Of a DNA stretch of 64,000 nucleotides, positions 26,541-35,885 are shown one piece after another (position 1 is the stretch's first letter; each line of letters opens with the position of its first letter). The position numbers and the translations under genes are program-made. The notes below the pieces were generated by a model. The model searched no databases and had not been told where the DNA came from. It worked only from the letters and a program-made list of their open reading frames with translations. This DNA comes from Gillisella terrae (GTDB lineage: Bacteria > Pseudomonadota > Alphaproteobacteria > Rhizobiales > Rhizobiaceae), in assembly GCF_004801395.1 (NCBI RefSeq), contig NZ_SSOA01000002.1, positions 62,001 through 126,000 of the forward strand. The letters run 5' to 3'.

Positions 26541-26780
26541 ATGTCAGACGCCGAGAAAATCATTATTGTTCAATTTAAAAAAAATCGCGCCGGAATTGTT
26601 CCTGGAGATATTCGGCAGGCGTCCAGTGTTGCGTCGGCAGAGAAAATCGCGAGTTCCATGGCCTCCCGCTGCATAGGTGTAGCCGCCTACGCGGTTACTG
26701 TGGATGAAGAGAGCGGTGGAATGACGAATCCAAGATTGCTTGTCTCGCATGGCGAGATTTCCGATCTGATGCCGGATTAA
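26541..26780 (+). CDS. small hypothetical protein
   Basis: 79 residues, MSDAEKIIIVQFKKNRAGIV to DLMPD, no signal peptide or membrane segment and no family I recognise. A purine-rich GAAAGAGAAAAG tract lies before the ATG, codon use is like its neighbours, and the next gene (DUF1489) follows on the same strand after 74 bases. This supports a real gene but not a function. Confidence 0.6.
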   Translation: MSDAEKIIIVQFKKNRAGIVPGDIRQASSVASAEKIASSMASRCIGVAAYAVTVDEESGGMTNPRLLVSHGEISDLMPD

Positions 26781-26854
26781 TATCATGTTTAATGCTGGCG
26801 CTTTCCCATTCGAGCAGGCTTGACGGGCGCGCGCAAAACTATATTTCGTCTGCT

Positions 26855-27292
26855 ATGGCGCTTCATTTGATTAAACTATGTGTCGGTGCGGAAAGTATCG
26901 ACGATTTGAAACATTGGGTGGCGGAACGCTCCCTTGTGGCGATGGCGGCTGGGCTATCACCACAAAGCTCGCATGTAACACGCATGGTGCCCAAGCGGGT
27001 TGATGAGTTGCTGGATGGCGGCTCCCTTTACTGGATCATCAAGGGTCAGGTTTCGGCGCGGCAAAAAATATTGGATGTCGTGAGCTTCACGGATAGTGAT
27101 GGCATAAACCGTTGCGAGCTGGTTTTAGGGCCTGAGGTGATTGAAACCACCCCTGCACCGCGCAGACCGTTCCAGGGGTGGCGCTACCTGTCGGAGGCAG
27201 ATGCACCGCGCGATCTGTCGGCTGGCGGTGCCCAGATCGATGACATGCCGGATGATATGAAGCGAGAACTGGCCGAGCTTGGATTGTTATAA
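26855..27292 (+). CDS. DUF1489 family protein
   Basis: 145 residues, beginning MALHLIKLCVGAESIDDL and containing TRMVPKRVDELLDGGSLYWI and GWRYLSEADAPRDL, the pattern of the alphaproteobacterial DUF1489 family. No function is known for it. The start at 26855 matches the usual N-terminus; the upstream ATG or TTG extension is not conserved-looking. Probably co-transcribed with the small gene before it. Confidence 0.85.
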   Translation: MALHLIKLCVGAESIDDLKHWVAERSLVAMAAGLSPQSSHVTRMVPKRVDELLDGGSLYWIIKGQVSARQKILDVVSFTDSDGINRCELVLGPEVIETTPAPRRPFQGWRYLSEADAPRDLSAGGAQIDDMPDDMKRELAELGLL

Positions 27293-27387
27293 ACCTCTAT
27301 GACAGAAAGGCTTTCCCGGTTATGGCGCTGCTCTTCGCCGGCCGCCGTAAAGCCTGTCGCAGTGAATAGCATTCGTTGCAACGGGCT

Positions 27388-28464
27388 TTAGCGCCTTAAA
27401 ATAAGGTCTTGCCAATCGCGGATAAAACGGCGGCGCTGGGCTTCATCTTGTGCGGCCAAAAGCGCAGGGCCAATACGAATCGGCCTGCCGATGCCGGATT
27501 CAATCAATGACAATGGACCATCCACACCGGGCGGAAGATCAAAGCCATTGGCGAAGAAAAATGACTTGTCTCTCGCGGTTTTGCGTCCACGGACAGATAG
27601 CAAATAATTTAGAAAACGCGCCCCCAGATCGGGATTGGCAGCCCGCAAGGGGATCATCGCGCCTCGCGAGAGAATCAACGTATAGTCGCGTGGAACGACG
27701 ATCTTGAGATCAGGATTCTTGAGATATGCCGCATAGGCGTAGGAGCCAAGCACGTTATAGGCAATGCGAATATTGCCGTTGGCAATTTCGCCCAGCACCT
27801 CATTGTTACAGCAGCGGATAACTGCCGTCGTTCGGCTCAGACTTTCCAGCAAGCGACCATAAACCGTGGGCGCAAGGCGAGCGTCATTGAAAGCCAGCAA
27901 ATAACCGACGCCGGAGGCGTTGATATCATAGGTGCCAATACGCCCTTGATACTCACCTGGCTTGCGCCGAAGCAGATCCGCCAGCGCCTCGTGGCTTTTG
28001 GGCACATCTTCTTTCGGCACATGCCGCGCATCGTAGACAAACACCGCCGGCTCAAAGGTGAAGCCAAAAACCTCGTTTCGCCAATTGGCCCAGTCGGGCA
28101 CCGATCCGGTCTCAACCGATTGATGAGCACGCGCGCATCCGTCATTGGCCAGCTTCACCAACTGATCAACCGATGAAGACAGCAGGATGTCTGCGGTTTG
28201 AGACGCATCGGTGCAGGCAACCACCGCCTCTCGAAAGAGATCATTGGTGACATAATCGGCTATTTCGACGGCGGTATTGGGTTCCATTTGTTGGAAATCC
28301 AGCACTAACGGCCGCATTGCTTCCAAATCCGTTGCCGCATGAATAATAAGCCGACTTTCCTCGTGCCTCTGCGCTGGAAACACAATTCGCTCGCCTTCAA
28401 CGGCAAAAACCGAGGTGGCAGAAAGGCAAAGTGTGAGACACAAGAGTGATAATCGTCGGTTCAT
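27388..28464 (-). CDS. periplasmic substrate-binding protein of the Tct-like two-component operon
   Basis: 358 residues with a signal peptide (MNRRLSLLCLTLCLSATSVFA) and an iron/sulfate-type ABC binding-protein fold (LIIHAATDLEAMRPLVLDFQ near the start). No ABC permease or ATPase is adjacent; it overlaps the sensor kinase gene by 4 bases instead. Regulator-kinase-binding protein sets like this suggest the protein presents a ligand to the kinase rather than feeding a transporter. That role is inferred. Confidence 0.78.
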   Translation of the reverse strand: MNRRLSLLCLTLCLSATSVFAVEGERIVFPAQRHEESRLIIHAATDLEAMRPLVLDFQQMEPNTAVEIADYVTNDLFREAVVACTDASQTADILLSSSVDQLVKLANDGCARAHQSVETGSVPDWANWRNEVFGFTFEPAVFVYDARHVPKEDVPKSHEALADLLRRKPGEYQGRIGTYDINASGVGYLLAFNDARLAPTVYGRLLESLSRTTAVIRCCNNEVLGEIANGNIRIAYNVLGSYAYAAYLKNPDLKIVVPRDYTLILSRGAMIPLRAANPDLGARFLNYLLSVRGRKTARDKSFFFANGFDLPPGVDGPLSLIESGIGRPIRIGPALLAAQDEAQRRRFIRDWQDLILRR

Positions 28465-29855
28465 TCTGCACTCACATTATGTATGGGCAGCTCCAGAAAC
28501 GTTGTGAATCCTGTCGTTTCGTTTTTTTGTCGAAAGCCAATCCTCCCACCCAGCGCCGATGCCACATCGGATGCAATGGCAAAGCCAAGACCGGATGTTT
28601 TGCCGTCAGAACTGTTGGAAACAAAACGCTGCGTCACTTGCGGCCACAGTTCGGGTGGAATGCCTGGGCCGTCATCTTCAACTTCCACTCGCGCCAGATT
28701 TCCTGCTCTTGCCACGCGCACATCCAGATGGCTCTGCATGCCGTGTTTCAATGCGTTATCAATGAGATTGGTAATGGCTTCGCGCAGGCTCAGCATATCG
28801 GCCATCACCGTCAAATCCTCATCAGGTGCCTCAAATGACACGACGGCGTCGGGATCGATGGTAATGGGAACGGAGGCGCGAAAGGCTTTGCGGGCAACAT
28901 CATTCAGCGACATGGGGGACAGTTGCGCCGAATCAAAACGGTGAATGACCATAGCGTGGTTGAGCAGTTGATTGGTAAATCGCCCCAGTTCCGCCGCGCG
29001 GTCGCGCACGCGCTCCAGATGCCTGCGGTCTTCCGGCTGCAAATTGTCTTCGTTGATCAGGCTCACTTGCGCCGATAGCGCCGTTAACGGCGTTCGAATT
29101 TGGTGCGCGCTGTCGGCCACATAGCGTTGCAGCAGTTTGACCCGCTGATCCAGACGGACGATAAAGTGATTGATCGAAGAGACAAAAGGCGAAATCTCGC
29201 GCGGAACATCCACCCTCAGCGGGGTAAGATCCTGCGGATCTCGGCTTGAAAGGGCCGTTCCGAGATCGGCCAGAGGCTTGAGAGAGTAGCGCGCCGCCAG
29301 TGCCGTTGCGGCCATTGCCAAACCACTCATCACCGCCACCAGCAAAATTGCCCGTGTGGTTAGTTCTGACACAAGATCTTGGCGAGCTTCGGTGGTTTGC
29401 GCCAGCACAATATAGGTCCAGCCCGATTTACCGGCGTCAGCAAGGGCGCGCGCCACCGTGACAATACGAACATCCGCACCGCGAAATTCGCCGTCGCGCA
29501 AAACCGGCCCGGAATGACTTTCTTGAGCGCTGGCATCATTTTGCAGATCACCGTAGCCCGTCAAAGTCGCACCGTTTGGACCGATGACGCGATAAAATAT
29601 CCGATCCCTGCCCGCCAACCCGAGCAATTCAAAGGCGGACGACGGCAGGGCGATTTTCATATCGCCATCGGTGATCACAAGGCTTTCCACCATCTGAAGT
29701 GCCGCACCAACCAGAATGCGATCATAGGCATCATCTGCGGCTGTGTGCGCATAGAGCCAGGCAGCACTGACGAGAGAGACAGCTCCCAGCAGGACAATAA
29801 AACCGGCGCGCACCATCAGGCGCGCAAACAACGATGCGTTATTGATTGCTGTCAT
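28461..29855 (-). CDS. sensor histidine kinase, TctE-like
   Basis: 464 residues. Membrane segment near residue 20, a periplasmic 2CSK_N-type sensor region to about 165, second membrane segment, then phosphoacceptor DSAHQIRTPL, N box NLIDNALKHG, G1 DDGPGIP and G2 SGLGFAI. It phosphorylates the response regulator encoded just upstream, whose gene it overlaps by 17 bases. The ATG at 29855 is the first that gives a normal N-terminus. Carboxylic acids are the likely signal given the tctCBA genes next door. Confidence 0.88.
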   Translation of the reverse strand: MTAINNASLFARLMVRAGFIVLLGAVSLVSAAWLYAHTAADDAYDRILVGAALQMVESLVITDGDMKIALPSSAFELLGLAGRDRIFYRVIGPNGATLTGYGDLQNDASAQESHSGPVLRDGEFRGADVRIVTVARALADAGKSGWTYIVLAQTTEARQDLVSELTTRAILLVAVMSGLAMAATALAARYSLKPLADLGTALSSRDPQDLTPLRVDVPREISPFVSSINHFIVRLDQRVKLLQRYVADSAHQIRTPLTALSAQVSLINEDNLQPEDRRHLERVRDRAAELGRFTNQLLNHAMVIHRFDSAQLSPMSLNDVARKAFRASVPITIDPDAVVSFEAPDEDLTVMADMLSLREAITNLIDNALKHGMQSHLDVRVARAGNLARVEVEDDGPGIPPELWPQVTQRFVSNSSDGKTSGLGFAIASDVASALGGRIGFRQKNETTGFTTFLELPIHNVSAE

Positions 29856-30519
29856 CTGACACCAGTTGATAGCCAACGCCTCGGATGGTGACAATGCGCG
29901 CGGCGGCCCCCTCAAGTTTTTTGCGCAATCGCCCAACATAAAGCTCAACCGCGTTGGCTCCTGCGGCCTCTTCAAAGCCAAACAATTGGTCCAGCAATTC
30001 GTCTTTGCTAAAGACCTTGCCGGGACGCGATGCCAGAATCTCCAGCAATGTCATTTCGCGGCGCTTCAATTGCACCTCACGTTTACCCACTTTCACGCTT
30101 CGATTGGCGCGATCGAGGCTGACATCGCCGCAAGCAATGATGTTGGTGGCTTCGCCCCCGCTTCGACGGCGTAGCAATACGCGGGCCCTCGCCTCCAATT
30201 CTCTGAAATCAAAGGGCTTTACAAGATAATCGTCTGCGCCGAGGTCAAGCGCGCTGACCCGATCATCAATTTCTGATCGTGCTGTCAGCACCAGAACAGG
30301 CACTGTGTTTTTTGCCTGACGCAAGTTGCGCAAAACGGAGAACCCGTCCATTCCCGGCAACATCACATCCAGGATAACCAGATCGTAGTCTGTAAAAGAC
30401 AGGATATCAGAGGCTTCTGCGCCATTGGTTTGCCAGTCCACCGTATGGCCGGTGGTCTGAAACCGGCGGCAGATTGCCTCGCCCACATCAACGGTGTCTT
30501 CAACCAATAAAATACGCAT
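29839..30519 (-). CDS. response regulator, OmpR family (TctD-like)
   Basis: 226 residues: receiver domain with acidic pocket (LLVEDTVD), phosphoacceptor aspartate in YDLVILDVMLPGMDG, Thr/Ser and Lys (LTARSE, LVKPFDF), then an OmpR-type winged helix (LKRREMTLLEILASRPGKVF, VELYVGRLRKKL). First gene of the three-gene minus-strand operon, divergent from tctC, so it probably controls tctCBA from the 267-base gap between them. Confidence 0.9.
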   Translation of the reverse strand: MRILLVEDTVDVGEAICRRFQTTGHTVDWQTNGAEASDILSFTDYDLVILDVMLPGMDGFSVLRNLRQAKNTVPVLVLTARSEIDDRVSALDLGADDYLVKPFDFRELEARARVLLRRRSGGEATNIIACGDVSLDRANRSVKVGKREVQLKRREMTLLEILASRPGKVFSKDELLDQLFGFEEAAGANAVELYVGRLRKKLEGAAARIVTIRGVGYQLVSDDSNQ

Positions 30520-30786
30520 GATTGGCAGATTACACGTCGCGACACGCTTATCAAGCGAGATTACCCGATAAAACACCGTGACAGGATGGTGACAGAATTG
30601 GGGCGTAAGTTAGGCGAGCTTATTGAGGCGTTCCAGCCTGAAAAGCTCCGGGGAGGAAATCCGGAAAAGCAGTTTGGGTCGACGATGCCATCACGTTGTG
30701 GGATTTTTCGCTTGCTTTTTCGCAGCCCGCTTTGCGTGAGGGCAGAGCGCCAAACCGGATAATGAACGATAACGGGAGGACACCTG

Positions 30787-31758
30787 ATGAACAAAATTTC
30801 CAAAGCAATGCTGACAGGCGCAATCTGTGCTGCTTTTTCTGGCACATTCGCGTTCGCAGAACCGACGAAGCCAGAATGCCTTGCTGGCGCAAAGCCGGGT
30901 GGTGGTTTTGATCTGACATGCCGCCTTGCGGCTAATGCACTGCTTGAAACAAAAGAGATTAAGCAGCCGATGGCCGTGACGTATATGGAAGGTGGCGTTG
31001 GCGCCGTGGCCTATAATCACGTCATTTCCAAGCGCTCCAAAGATGGTAATCTGATCAGTGCAGCATCGTCCGGTTCTGCACTTTTGCTCGCTCAGGGCAA
31101 GTTCGGTAAATATGACGAAAACGCAGTGCGTTGGCTGGGTGCGCTCGGTGCAGACTATGGCGTGCTCGTTGTTGCTGCCGACTCTCCTTATAAGACGCTG
31201 GGCGATCTGGTCGCTGCATACAAAGCCGATCCGTCAGGCTTCGCCATTGCTGGCGGCGGTGCTGTTGGTTCGCAAGACTGGATGAAGGGCTCACTGCTGG
31301 CCAAGGCTGCCGGCCAAGACCCGAAGAAAATGCGCTACGTTGCCCTTGAAGGCGGCGGCGCGGTTTTGACAGCCCTCGAAGGTGGTCACGTCAAGGTTGG
31401 CTCCGGTGATGCCGCTGAAATGGTCAAGCATCACGTTGCTGGCAAAATCCGCATTCTCGCCGTCATGTCGCCAGAGCGTCTTCCAGGCGAATTGTCGGGC
31501 GTGCCAACAGCAAAAGAACAGGGCTTTGACATCGATTGGCCCGTCTGGCGCGGCTATTATGTTGGCAAGGACGTTTCCGACGACGATTACAACTGGTGGG
31601 TCAAGGCCTTTGAAAAAATGAGCAAGACGCCAGAATTTGCAAAGGAACGTGAAGCGCGCGGTCTGTTCGAATTCACCTTGCTCGGCAAGGACTTTGAAGA
31701 TCGCGTCAACTCGGACGTGACGAAGTTCAAGGTTCTGGCAAAAGAATCGGGCATGTAA
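30787..31758 (+). CDS. tctC: tripartite tricarboxylate transporter binding protein TctC
   Basis: Periplasmic high-affinity binding protein, 323 residues, signal peptide MNKISKAMLTGAICAAFSGT ending AFA. The mature protein opens EPTKPECLAGAKPGGGFDLT, with the PGGGFD loop that holds carboxylates in the Bug/TctC family. It hands its ligand, probably citrate or a related tricarboxylate, to TctBA. Strong AGGACACCTG ribosome-binding region. Confidence 0.9.
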   Translation: MNKISKAMLTGAICAAFSGTFAFAEPTKPECLAGAKPGGGFDLTCRLAANALLETKEIKQPMAVTYMEGGVGAVAYNHVISKRSKDGNLISAASSGSALLLAQGKFGKYDENAVRWLGALGADYGVLVVAADSPYKTLGDLVAAYKADPSGFAIAGGGAVGSQDWMKGSLLAKAAGQDPKKMRYVALEGGGAVLTALEGGHVKVGSGDAAEMVKHHVAGKIRILAVMSPERLPGELSGVPTAKEQGFDIDWPVWRGYYVGKDVSDDDYNWWVKAFEKMSKTPEFAKEREARGLFEFTLLGKDFEDRVNSDVTKFKVLAKESGM

Positions 31759-31856
31759 TCGCAGCCTATAAGTATTGTGTGTGCCGATCGTAGCCCGCAC
31801 CCTCACCTCAATGATCCTCCGAAGACTTTGAGGGTAAAGCCCCCGCCATCTTGTTT

Positions 31857-31878
31857 CAGGGCGGCGGGGGCCGCCCTG
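31857..31878 (+). promoter_or_regulatory. strong hairpin between tctC and tctB
   Basis: CAGGGCGGC, loop GGGG, GCCGCCCTG, followed only by TTTC. An overlapping alternative pairs GCCCCCGCC (31839-31847) with GGCGGGGGC (31863-31871). With no T run it is more likely an mRNA-stabilising or partly terminating structure that keeps the binding protein in excess of the membrane subunits than a full terminator. Confidence 0.6.
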
Positions 31879-32008
31879 TTTCAAGACATGTGGCCTACAG
31901 CCACTCTAAACAGGCCGACCATCAATTCCGGTAGAGACCCTTGTTTGGGTCAAATCAGGCATTGAGCGTATCATTCACCGCATTTTCATCATTCAAGGGG
32001 CCGACACT

Positions 32009-32479
32009 ATGTCAGATACCCATTCTCCATCTTCCCGCGCTATCAAGCTGATCGGTCGCGCGTCTGGTCTGTGTTTGCTTGCCTTGGCAGTCGCCTATGG
32101 CATTGGCGGCTCTGTGATCGAATATTCATTCTCGTCTGACCCGCTCGGACCCCGCGTTTTTCCAATTGCTCTTGGCGTTATTCTTGGCCTGCTGGCACTT
32201 TTGCATCTCAAATCGCCCGGTGGTGCCGAAGGCTTCCCCGAGGGAAAGCTGCTGGTGCGCGTGCTGGCGATTCCGGTGCTGATGGTCATCACAGCGTTGC
32301 TGTTTGAGCCAGCGGGTTTTGCCGTTTCCATTTTCATTCTCACCTTCGGAACAGCGCTTATTTTTGGGGCGTCTCTTAAAATGTCGCTGATTGGTGGCGT
32401 TGGCCACGCAGCCCTATGGTGGGTCATTTTCTCCTATCTTCTGGAAGTCTATCTGCCTGCCGGCATGTGGCTTGGCTGA
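32009..32479 (+). CDS. tctB: small membrane subunit TctB of tripartite tricarboxylate transporter
   Basis: 156 residues, four hydrophobic segments, first near residue 15-35. Matches the TctB family, which partners TctA in the inner membrane. It lies 250 bases after tctC and 30 bases before tctA. Confidence 0.88.
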   Translation: MSDTHSPSSRAIKLIGRASGLCLLALAVAYGIGGSVIEYSFSSDPLGPRVFPIALGVILGLLALLHLKSPGGAEGFPEGKLLVRVLAIPVLMVITALLFEPAGFAVSIFILTFGTALIFGASLKMSLIGGVGHAALWWVIFSYLLEVYLPAGMWLG

Positions 32480-32509
32480 ACAAAGACCTGAACCGGAAAG
32501 GAATTTCGC

Positions 32510-34036
32510 ATGAGTTTCGATTATCTCTGGCATGGTTTTGCCGTAGCGCTGACCGGGCAGAACCTGCTGATCGGTTTTATTGGCTGCTTCATCGGTACGC
32601 TGGTTGGTGCGCTGCCTGCCATTGGCCCCATCAACGGCATCGCGCTTTTGCTGCCTATCGCCTACACAATGGGGCTCCCGGCTGAAAGCACGATGATTCT
32701 GCTGGCCTCCATTTACTGTGGGGCCGAATATGGCGGTCGTATTTCGTCAATTCTCCTCAATGTTCCGGGTGATGCCGGTGCGGTCATGACCGCCCTTGAT
32801 GGTTACCCGATGGCCAAACAGGGGCGCGCTGGCGAAGCGCTGGCACTGTCCGGTCTTTCTTCTTTCGTTGGCGGCATTCTTGGCTCGATTGGTTTGGCAC
32901 TGTTTGCGCCAATGATGGCCGGTCTCGCCATTGGTTTTGGTCCTGCCGAATATTTCGTGCTGATGGTGTTTGCCTTTGCAACACTCGGCTCCATGGTTGG
33001 CAGCCAACCTGTCAAAACTCTGATTGGCTGCACGCTCGGCCTGATGCTGGCAACGGTCGGTCTGGACGCAACGTCTGGTGCCTATCGTTTCACCTTTGGG
33101 GAAGCGGAGCTGGGCGATGGTATTGAATTTGTTGTTCTGGTGATTGGTCTTTTCTCAATCTCCGAAGCATTGATTATCCTTGAGTATCAGGGCCGTGGCT
33201 TCACGGTTATTCGTGAACTGGGCCGGATGACGGCTCGGATGACCGACATCGTAAAATGCACTGGTACAACGTTGAGAAGCTCGCTCATCGGTTTCGTTGT
33301 CGGTGTTTTGCCGGGCACAGGCGCATCTGTCTCCAGTGCAATTTCCTACACCACCGAAAAGCGGCTTTCCGACACTGAAGGCACGTTCGGTAAGGGCGAC
33401 GTTCGTGGCCTTGCAGCACCGGAAGCCGCCAACAATGCCACAGCTTGCGGTGCGTTTGTGCCGATGTTGACGCTGGGTGTTCCGGGCTCCGGCACCACCG
33501 CTGTGATGCTGGGCGCGCTGATGCTGTACAACATTCAGCCCGGCCCGATGCTGCTCACCGAGCGCCCCGAAATCGTCGGCGGTCTTGTTGCCTCTCTGTT
33601 TGTTGGCAACTTTATTTTGCTGGCGTTGAACCTGCCATTGGTCAATATTTTTGCCCGCGTGCTGACCGTGCCCAATTGGTTGCTGGTGCCCGGCATTCTG
33701 GTGCTGTCGATTGTTGGTGTTTATTCCACCCACGCCTCGGTGTTCTCGATCTTCCTTATGCTTGGAATCGGTATGGCAGGCTGGCTGTTGCGAAAGGCCG
33801 GTTTTGATATGGCACCGATCATTCTTGGCTTTGTTCTGGGCCGGGTGATGGAAGTGAACCTGCGCAATGCGCTGGCAATCAGCGGTGGCGATGTCGCAAT
33901 CCTGTTCCAGAGCACGATCTGCAATGTCCTGTGGGTCATGGCAATCGGCGTGGCACTCGTGCCAGTCTTCCTGTCGCGCCGTGCCAAGCGCCGTATGGCG
34001 GCGGCGGCAGAGGCCTCATCGCACGCTCCACAATAA
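32510..34036 (+). CDS. tctA: large permease subunit TctA of tripartite tricarboxylate transporter
   Basis: 508 residues, about 11-12 membrane segments. The family signature GTLVGALPAIGPINGIALLL lies near residue 30, and the repeated counterpart GFVVGVLPGTGASVSSAISY in the second half. It is the channel of the sodium-dependent TctCBA carboxylate importer. A strong terminator follows. Confidence 0.92.
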   Translation: MSFDYLWHGFAVALTGQNLLIGFIGCFIGTLVGALPAIGPINGIALLLPIAYTMGLPAESTMILLASIYCGAEYGGRISSILLNVPGDAGAVMTALDGYPMAKQGRAGEALALSGLSSFVGGILGSIGLALFAPMMAGLAIGFGPAEYFVLMVFAFATLGSMVGSQPVKTLIGCTLGLMLATVGLDATSGAYRFTFGEAELGDGIEFVVLVIGLFSISEALIILEYQGRGFTVIRELGRMTARMTDIVKCTGTTLRSSLIGFVVGVLPGTGASVSSAISYTTEKRLSDTEGTFGKGDVRGLAAPEAANNATACGAFVPMLTLGVPGSGTTAVMLGALMLYNIQPGPMLLTERPEIVGGLVASLFVGNFILLALNLPLVNIFARVLTVPNWLLVPGILVLSIVGVYSTHASVFSIFLMLGIGMAGWLLRKAGFDMAPIILGFVLGRVMEVNLRNALAISGGDVAILFQSTICNVLWVMAIGVALVPVFLSRRAKRRMAAAAEASSHAPQ

Positions 34037-34053
34037 ATGCGCTAAGAAAGTTA

Positions 34054-34090
34054 AGGGCCGGGGCGATCAACATCACCCCGGCCCTTTTTT
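34054..34090. terminator. intrinsic terminator between tctA and sdaA
   Basis: Stem AGGGCCGGGG (34054-34063), 12-base loop, CCCCGGCCCT (34076-34085), then six T. It ends the tct operon, and reads as a possible terminator for the convergent sdaA. Confidence 0.9.
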
Positions 34091-34093
34091 ATA

Positions 34094-35497
34094 TCAGCAT
34101 TCCACCACATTGACCGCCAGACCGCCCAGCGAGGTTTCTTTATATTTCTCGCTCATGTCATTGCCCGTCTGGCGCATGGTTTCAATGCAGGCATCCAAAG
34201 GCACAAAATGGTTGCCGTCTCCCTTGATGGCCAAGGATGCCGCCGTGACCGCTTTGACGGCTCCAAGGGCGTTGCGCTCAATACAGGGCACCTGCACGAG
34301 ACCAGCCACGGGATCGCAGGTCATGCCGAGATGATGTTCCAAGGCAATTTCAGCGGCATTTTCAATCTGTTCGGGGCTGCCGCCCATCACGGCCGCCAAA
34401 CCGGCGGCCGCCATGGCCGCCGCCGAGCCAACCTCGCCCTGACAGCCAACTTCGGCACCTGAAATGGAGGCGTTGTGCTTGATAATTCCACCAATAGCAG
34501 CGGCCGTCAGCAAATAATCGCGCACGCCTTCCTGATCCGCATCAGGATGAAAATGCTTGTAATAACGAATGGTGGCTGGCATCACACCTGCCGCACCATT
34601 GGTGGGCGCAGTTACCACCCTGCCCCCGGCAGCGTTTTCTTCATTCACGGCCATGGCATAGACCGATAACCAGTCATTGGCCAAAAGCGGATTGAGGCGA
34701 TTGGATCGCCATTCGTCCTGAAGCTTATCATGAATGGCCTTTGCGCGCCGCTTGACCTTAAGCCCTCCCGGCAAAGTTCCCTCTACACGTAAACCACGAT
34801 CGATGCATCCGCTCATCGCGTCCCAAAGACGATCAAGGCCAGCATCAAGCTCTTCCCGGCTCATGGTCACTTCTTCATTGGCGCGCTTCATCTGGGCAAT
34901 GGTCAAGCCCGAGGATTGCGCCATTGCCAGCATTTGCCGCGCACTGGAAAAGGGGTAAGGCACTTTTGTTCCGCTCGGGGCTGCTTTCTTGGCATTTTGC
35001 ATGCCTGCCAGCTCGGTATCCGTCACCACAAAACCACCACCGATCGAATAATAAATCGCGGTCAGCAGCAACCGTCCCTGCTTGTCATAAGCCGAAAAGC
35101 GCATGCCATTGGCATGCCCCGGCAAAGGCGTCTTCTTATCCATCACCAGATCGGTGCTTGGTTGAAAATCATAGACGGGATGACCTGGAGGACAGATTTT
35201 ACCGCTGCTTTGCACCGCGGACACAATGTCGTCCATGCGATCAGGATCGACCTTGTGCGGAGCTTCGCCGGTCAAGCCAATAATGACAGCACGGTCTGTG
35301 CCGTGACCAACACCCGTGTAGGCGAGAGAGCCATGCAGACTGACTTTCAAACCGGCCACTTCGGCACCTGCCGGGCGGGGCCATTCATTGGAAAGAATCA
35401 GATCGAGAAAGCGCAATGCGGCGGACATAGGCCCCATTGTGTGAGAGCTGGAAGGTCCAATACCAATCTTGAAGACGTCAAACACGGAGAGAAACAT
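34094..35497 (-). CDS. sdaA: L-serine dehydratase, single-chain iron-sulfur type
   Basis: 467 residues. Converts L-serine to pyruvate and ammonia using a 4Fe-4S cluster. The N-terminal domain holds [12 protein letters not shown] at 12-23. The C-terminal catalytic domain has [18 protein letters not shown] and [20 protein letters not shown], which contain the cluster cysteines. The ATG at 35497 begins the usual [14 protein letters not shown] sequence. A structured element with a terminator lies 160 bases upstream and may govern its expression. Confidence 0.94.
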   Translation of the reverse strand: MFLSVFDVFKIGIGPSSSHTMGPMSAALRFLDLILSNEWPRPAGAEVAGLKVSLHGSLAYTGVGHGTDRAVIIGLTGEAPHKVDPDRMDDIVSAVQSSGKICPPGHPVYDFQPSTDLVMDKKTPLPGHANGMRFSAYDKQGRLLLTAIYYSIGGGFVVTDTELAGMQNAKKAAPSGTKVPYPFSSARQMLAMAQSSGLTIAQMKRANEEVTMSREELDAGLDRLWDAMSGCIDRGLRVEGTLPGGLKVKRRAKAIHDKLQDEWRSNRLNPLLANDWLSVYAMAVNEENAAGGRVVTAPTNGAAGVMPATIRYYKHFHPDADQEGVRDYLLTAAAIGGIIKHNASISGAEVGCQGEVGSAAAMAAAGLAAVMGGSPEQIENAAEIALEHHLGMTCDPVAGLVQVPCIERNALGAVKAVTAASLAIKGDGNHFVPLDACIETMRQTGNDMSEKYKETSLGGLAVNVVEC

Positions 35498-35654
35498 GGA
35501 TGGCCTTTTTGAAGCAGCCCGGTGCGGGCGTGTGGTTCGTGCCTGGGCGAATGGGTAGGGAAAGCCCAATTTCAGGGCAAGTGTAAAGGACAGTCAGCCA
35601 TTTTCATGATGAAGGATCGACATAAGCTCAATCCGCTGCGACATCCCTATCAAT

Positions 35655-35687
35655 AAAAACAGCGCGGCTTTTATCAAGCCGCGCTGT
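35655..35687 (-). terminator. strong intrinsic terminator upstream of sdaA
   Basis: ACAGCGCGGCTT, loop GATAA, AAGCCGCGCTGT, then TTTTT on the minus strand. No protein-coding gene lies before it on that strand, so it ends either the candidate small RNA or an attenuated sdaA transcript. Confidence 0.85.
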
Positions 35688-35761
35688 CGTCCCCCGCCGA
35701 GAAATGAGTAAGCCCACCTACAAGCGGTAAGGTTGAGCACCTTCCCCCGAAAGGCTCAACC
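35655..35761 (-). ncRNA. candidate small RNA or sdaA leader transcript
   Basis: Minus-strand element of about 107 bases. A promoter-like pair (TTGAGA at 35788-35793, TATGCC at 35765-35770, 17-base spacing) would start RNA near 35758-35761. The RNA would open with a hairpin GGTTGAGC ... GCTCAACC (with inner CCTT/AAGG pairing), pass through a GC-rich linker and end in a 12-bp terminator stem with T5. It does not fit 6S RNA, SRP RNA or a glycine or cobalamin riboswitch as I know them. Because sdaA lies 160 bases downstream on the same strand, it may be an attenuator instead of a free RNA. Confidence 0.5.
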
Positions 35762-35885
35762 ATAGGCATAGAATATCGAATACGCTTTCTCAACAGTTAA
35801 CCGCTATTGTTTTTCACAAAAGCCGCATATCACTGGCTTGATAAAGCAAAACAGTTAATTTTTGACGAGAGAGGCGCAAACACCC

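Noticed and set aside
35655..35761. Candidate RNA as 6S RNA, SRP RNA or glycine riboswitch
   Set aside because: No long closing stem with central bubble (6S), no GGAAGCAG-type tetraloop region (SRP) and no glycine aptamer core.
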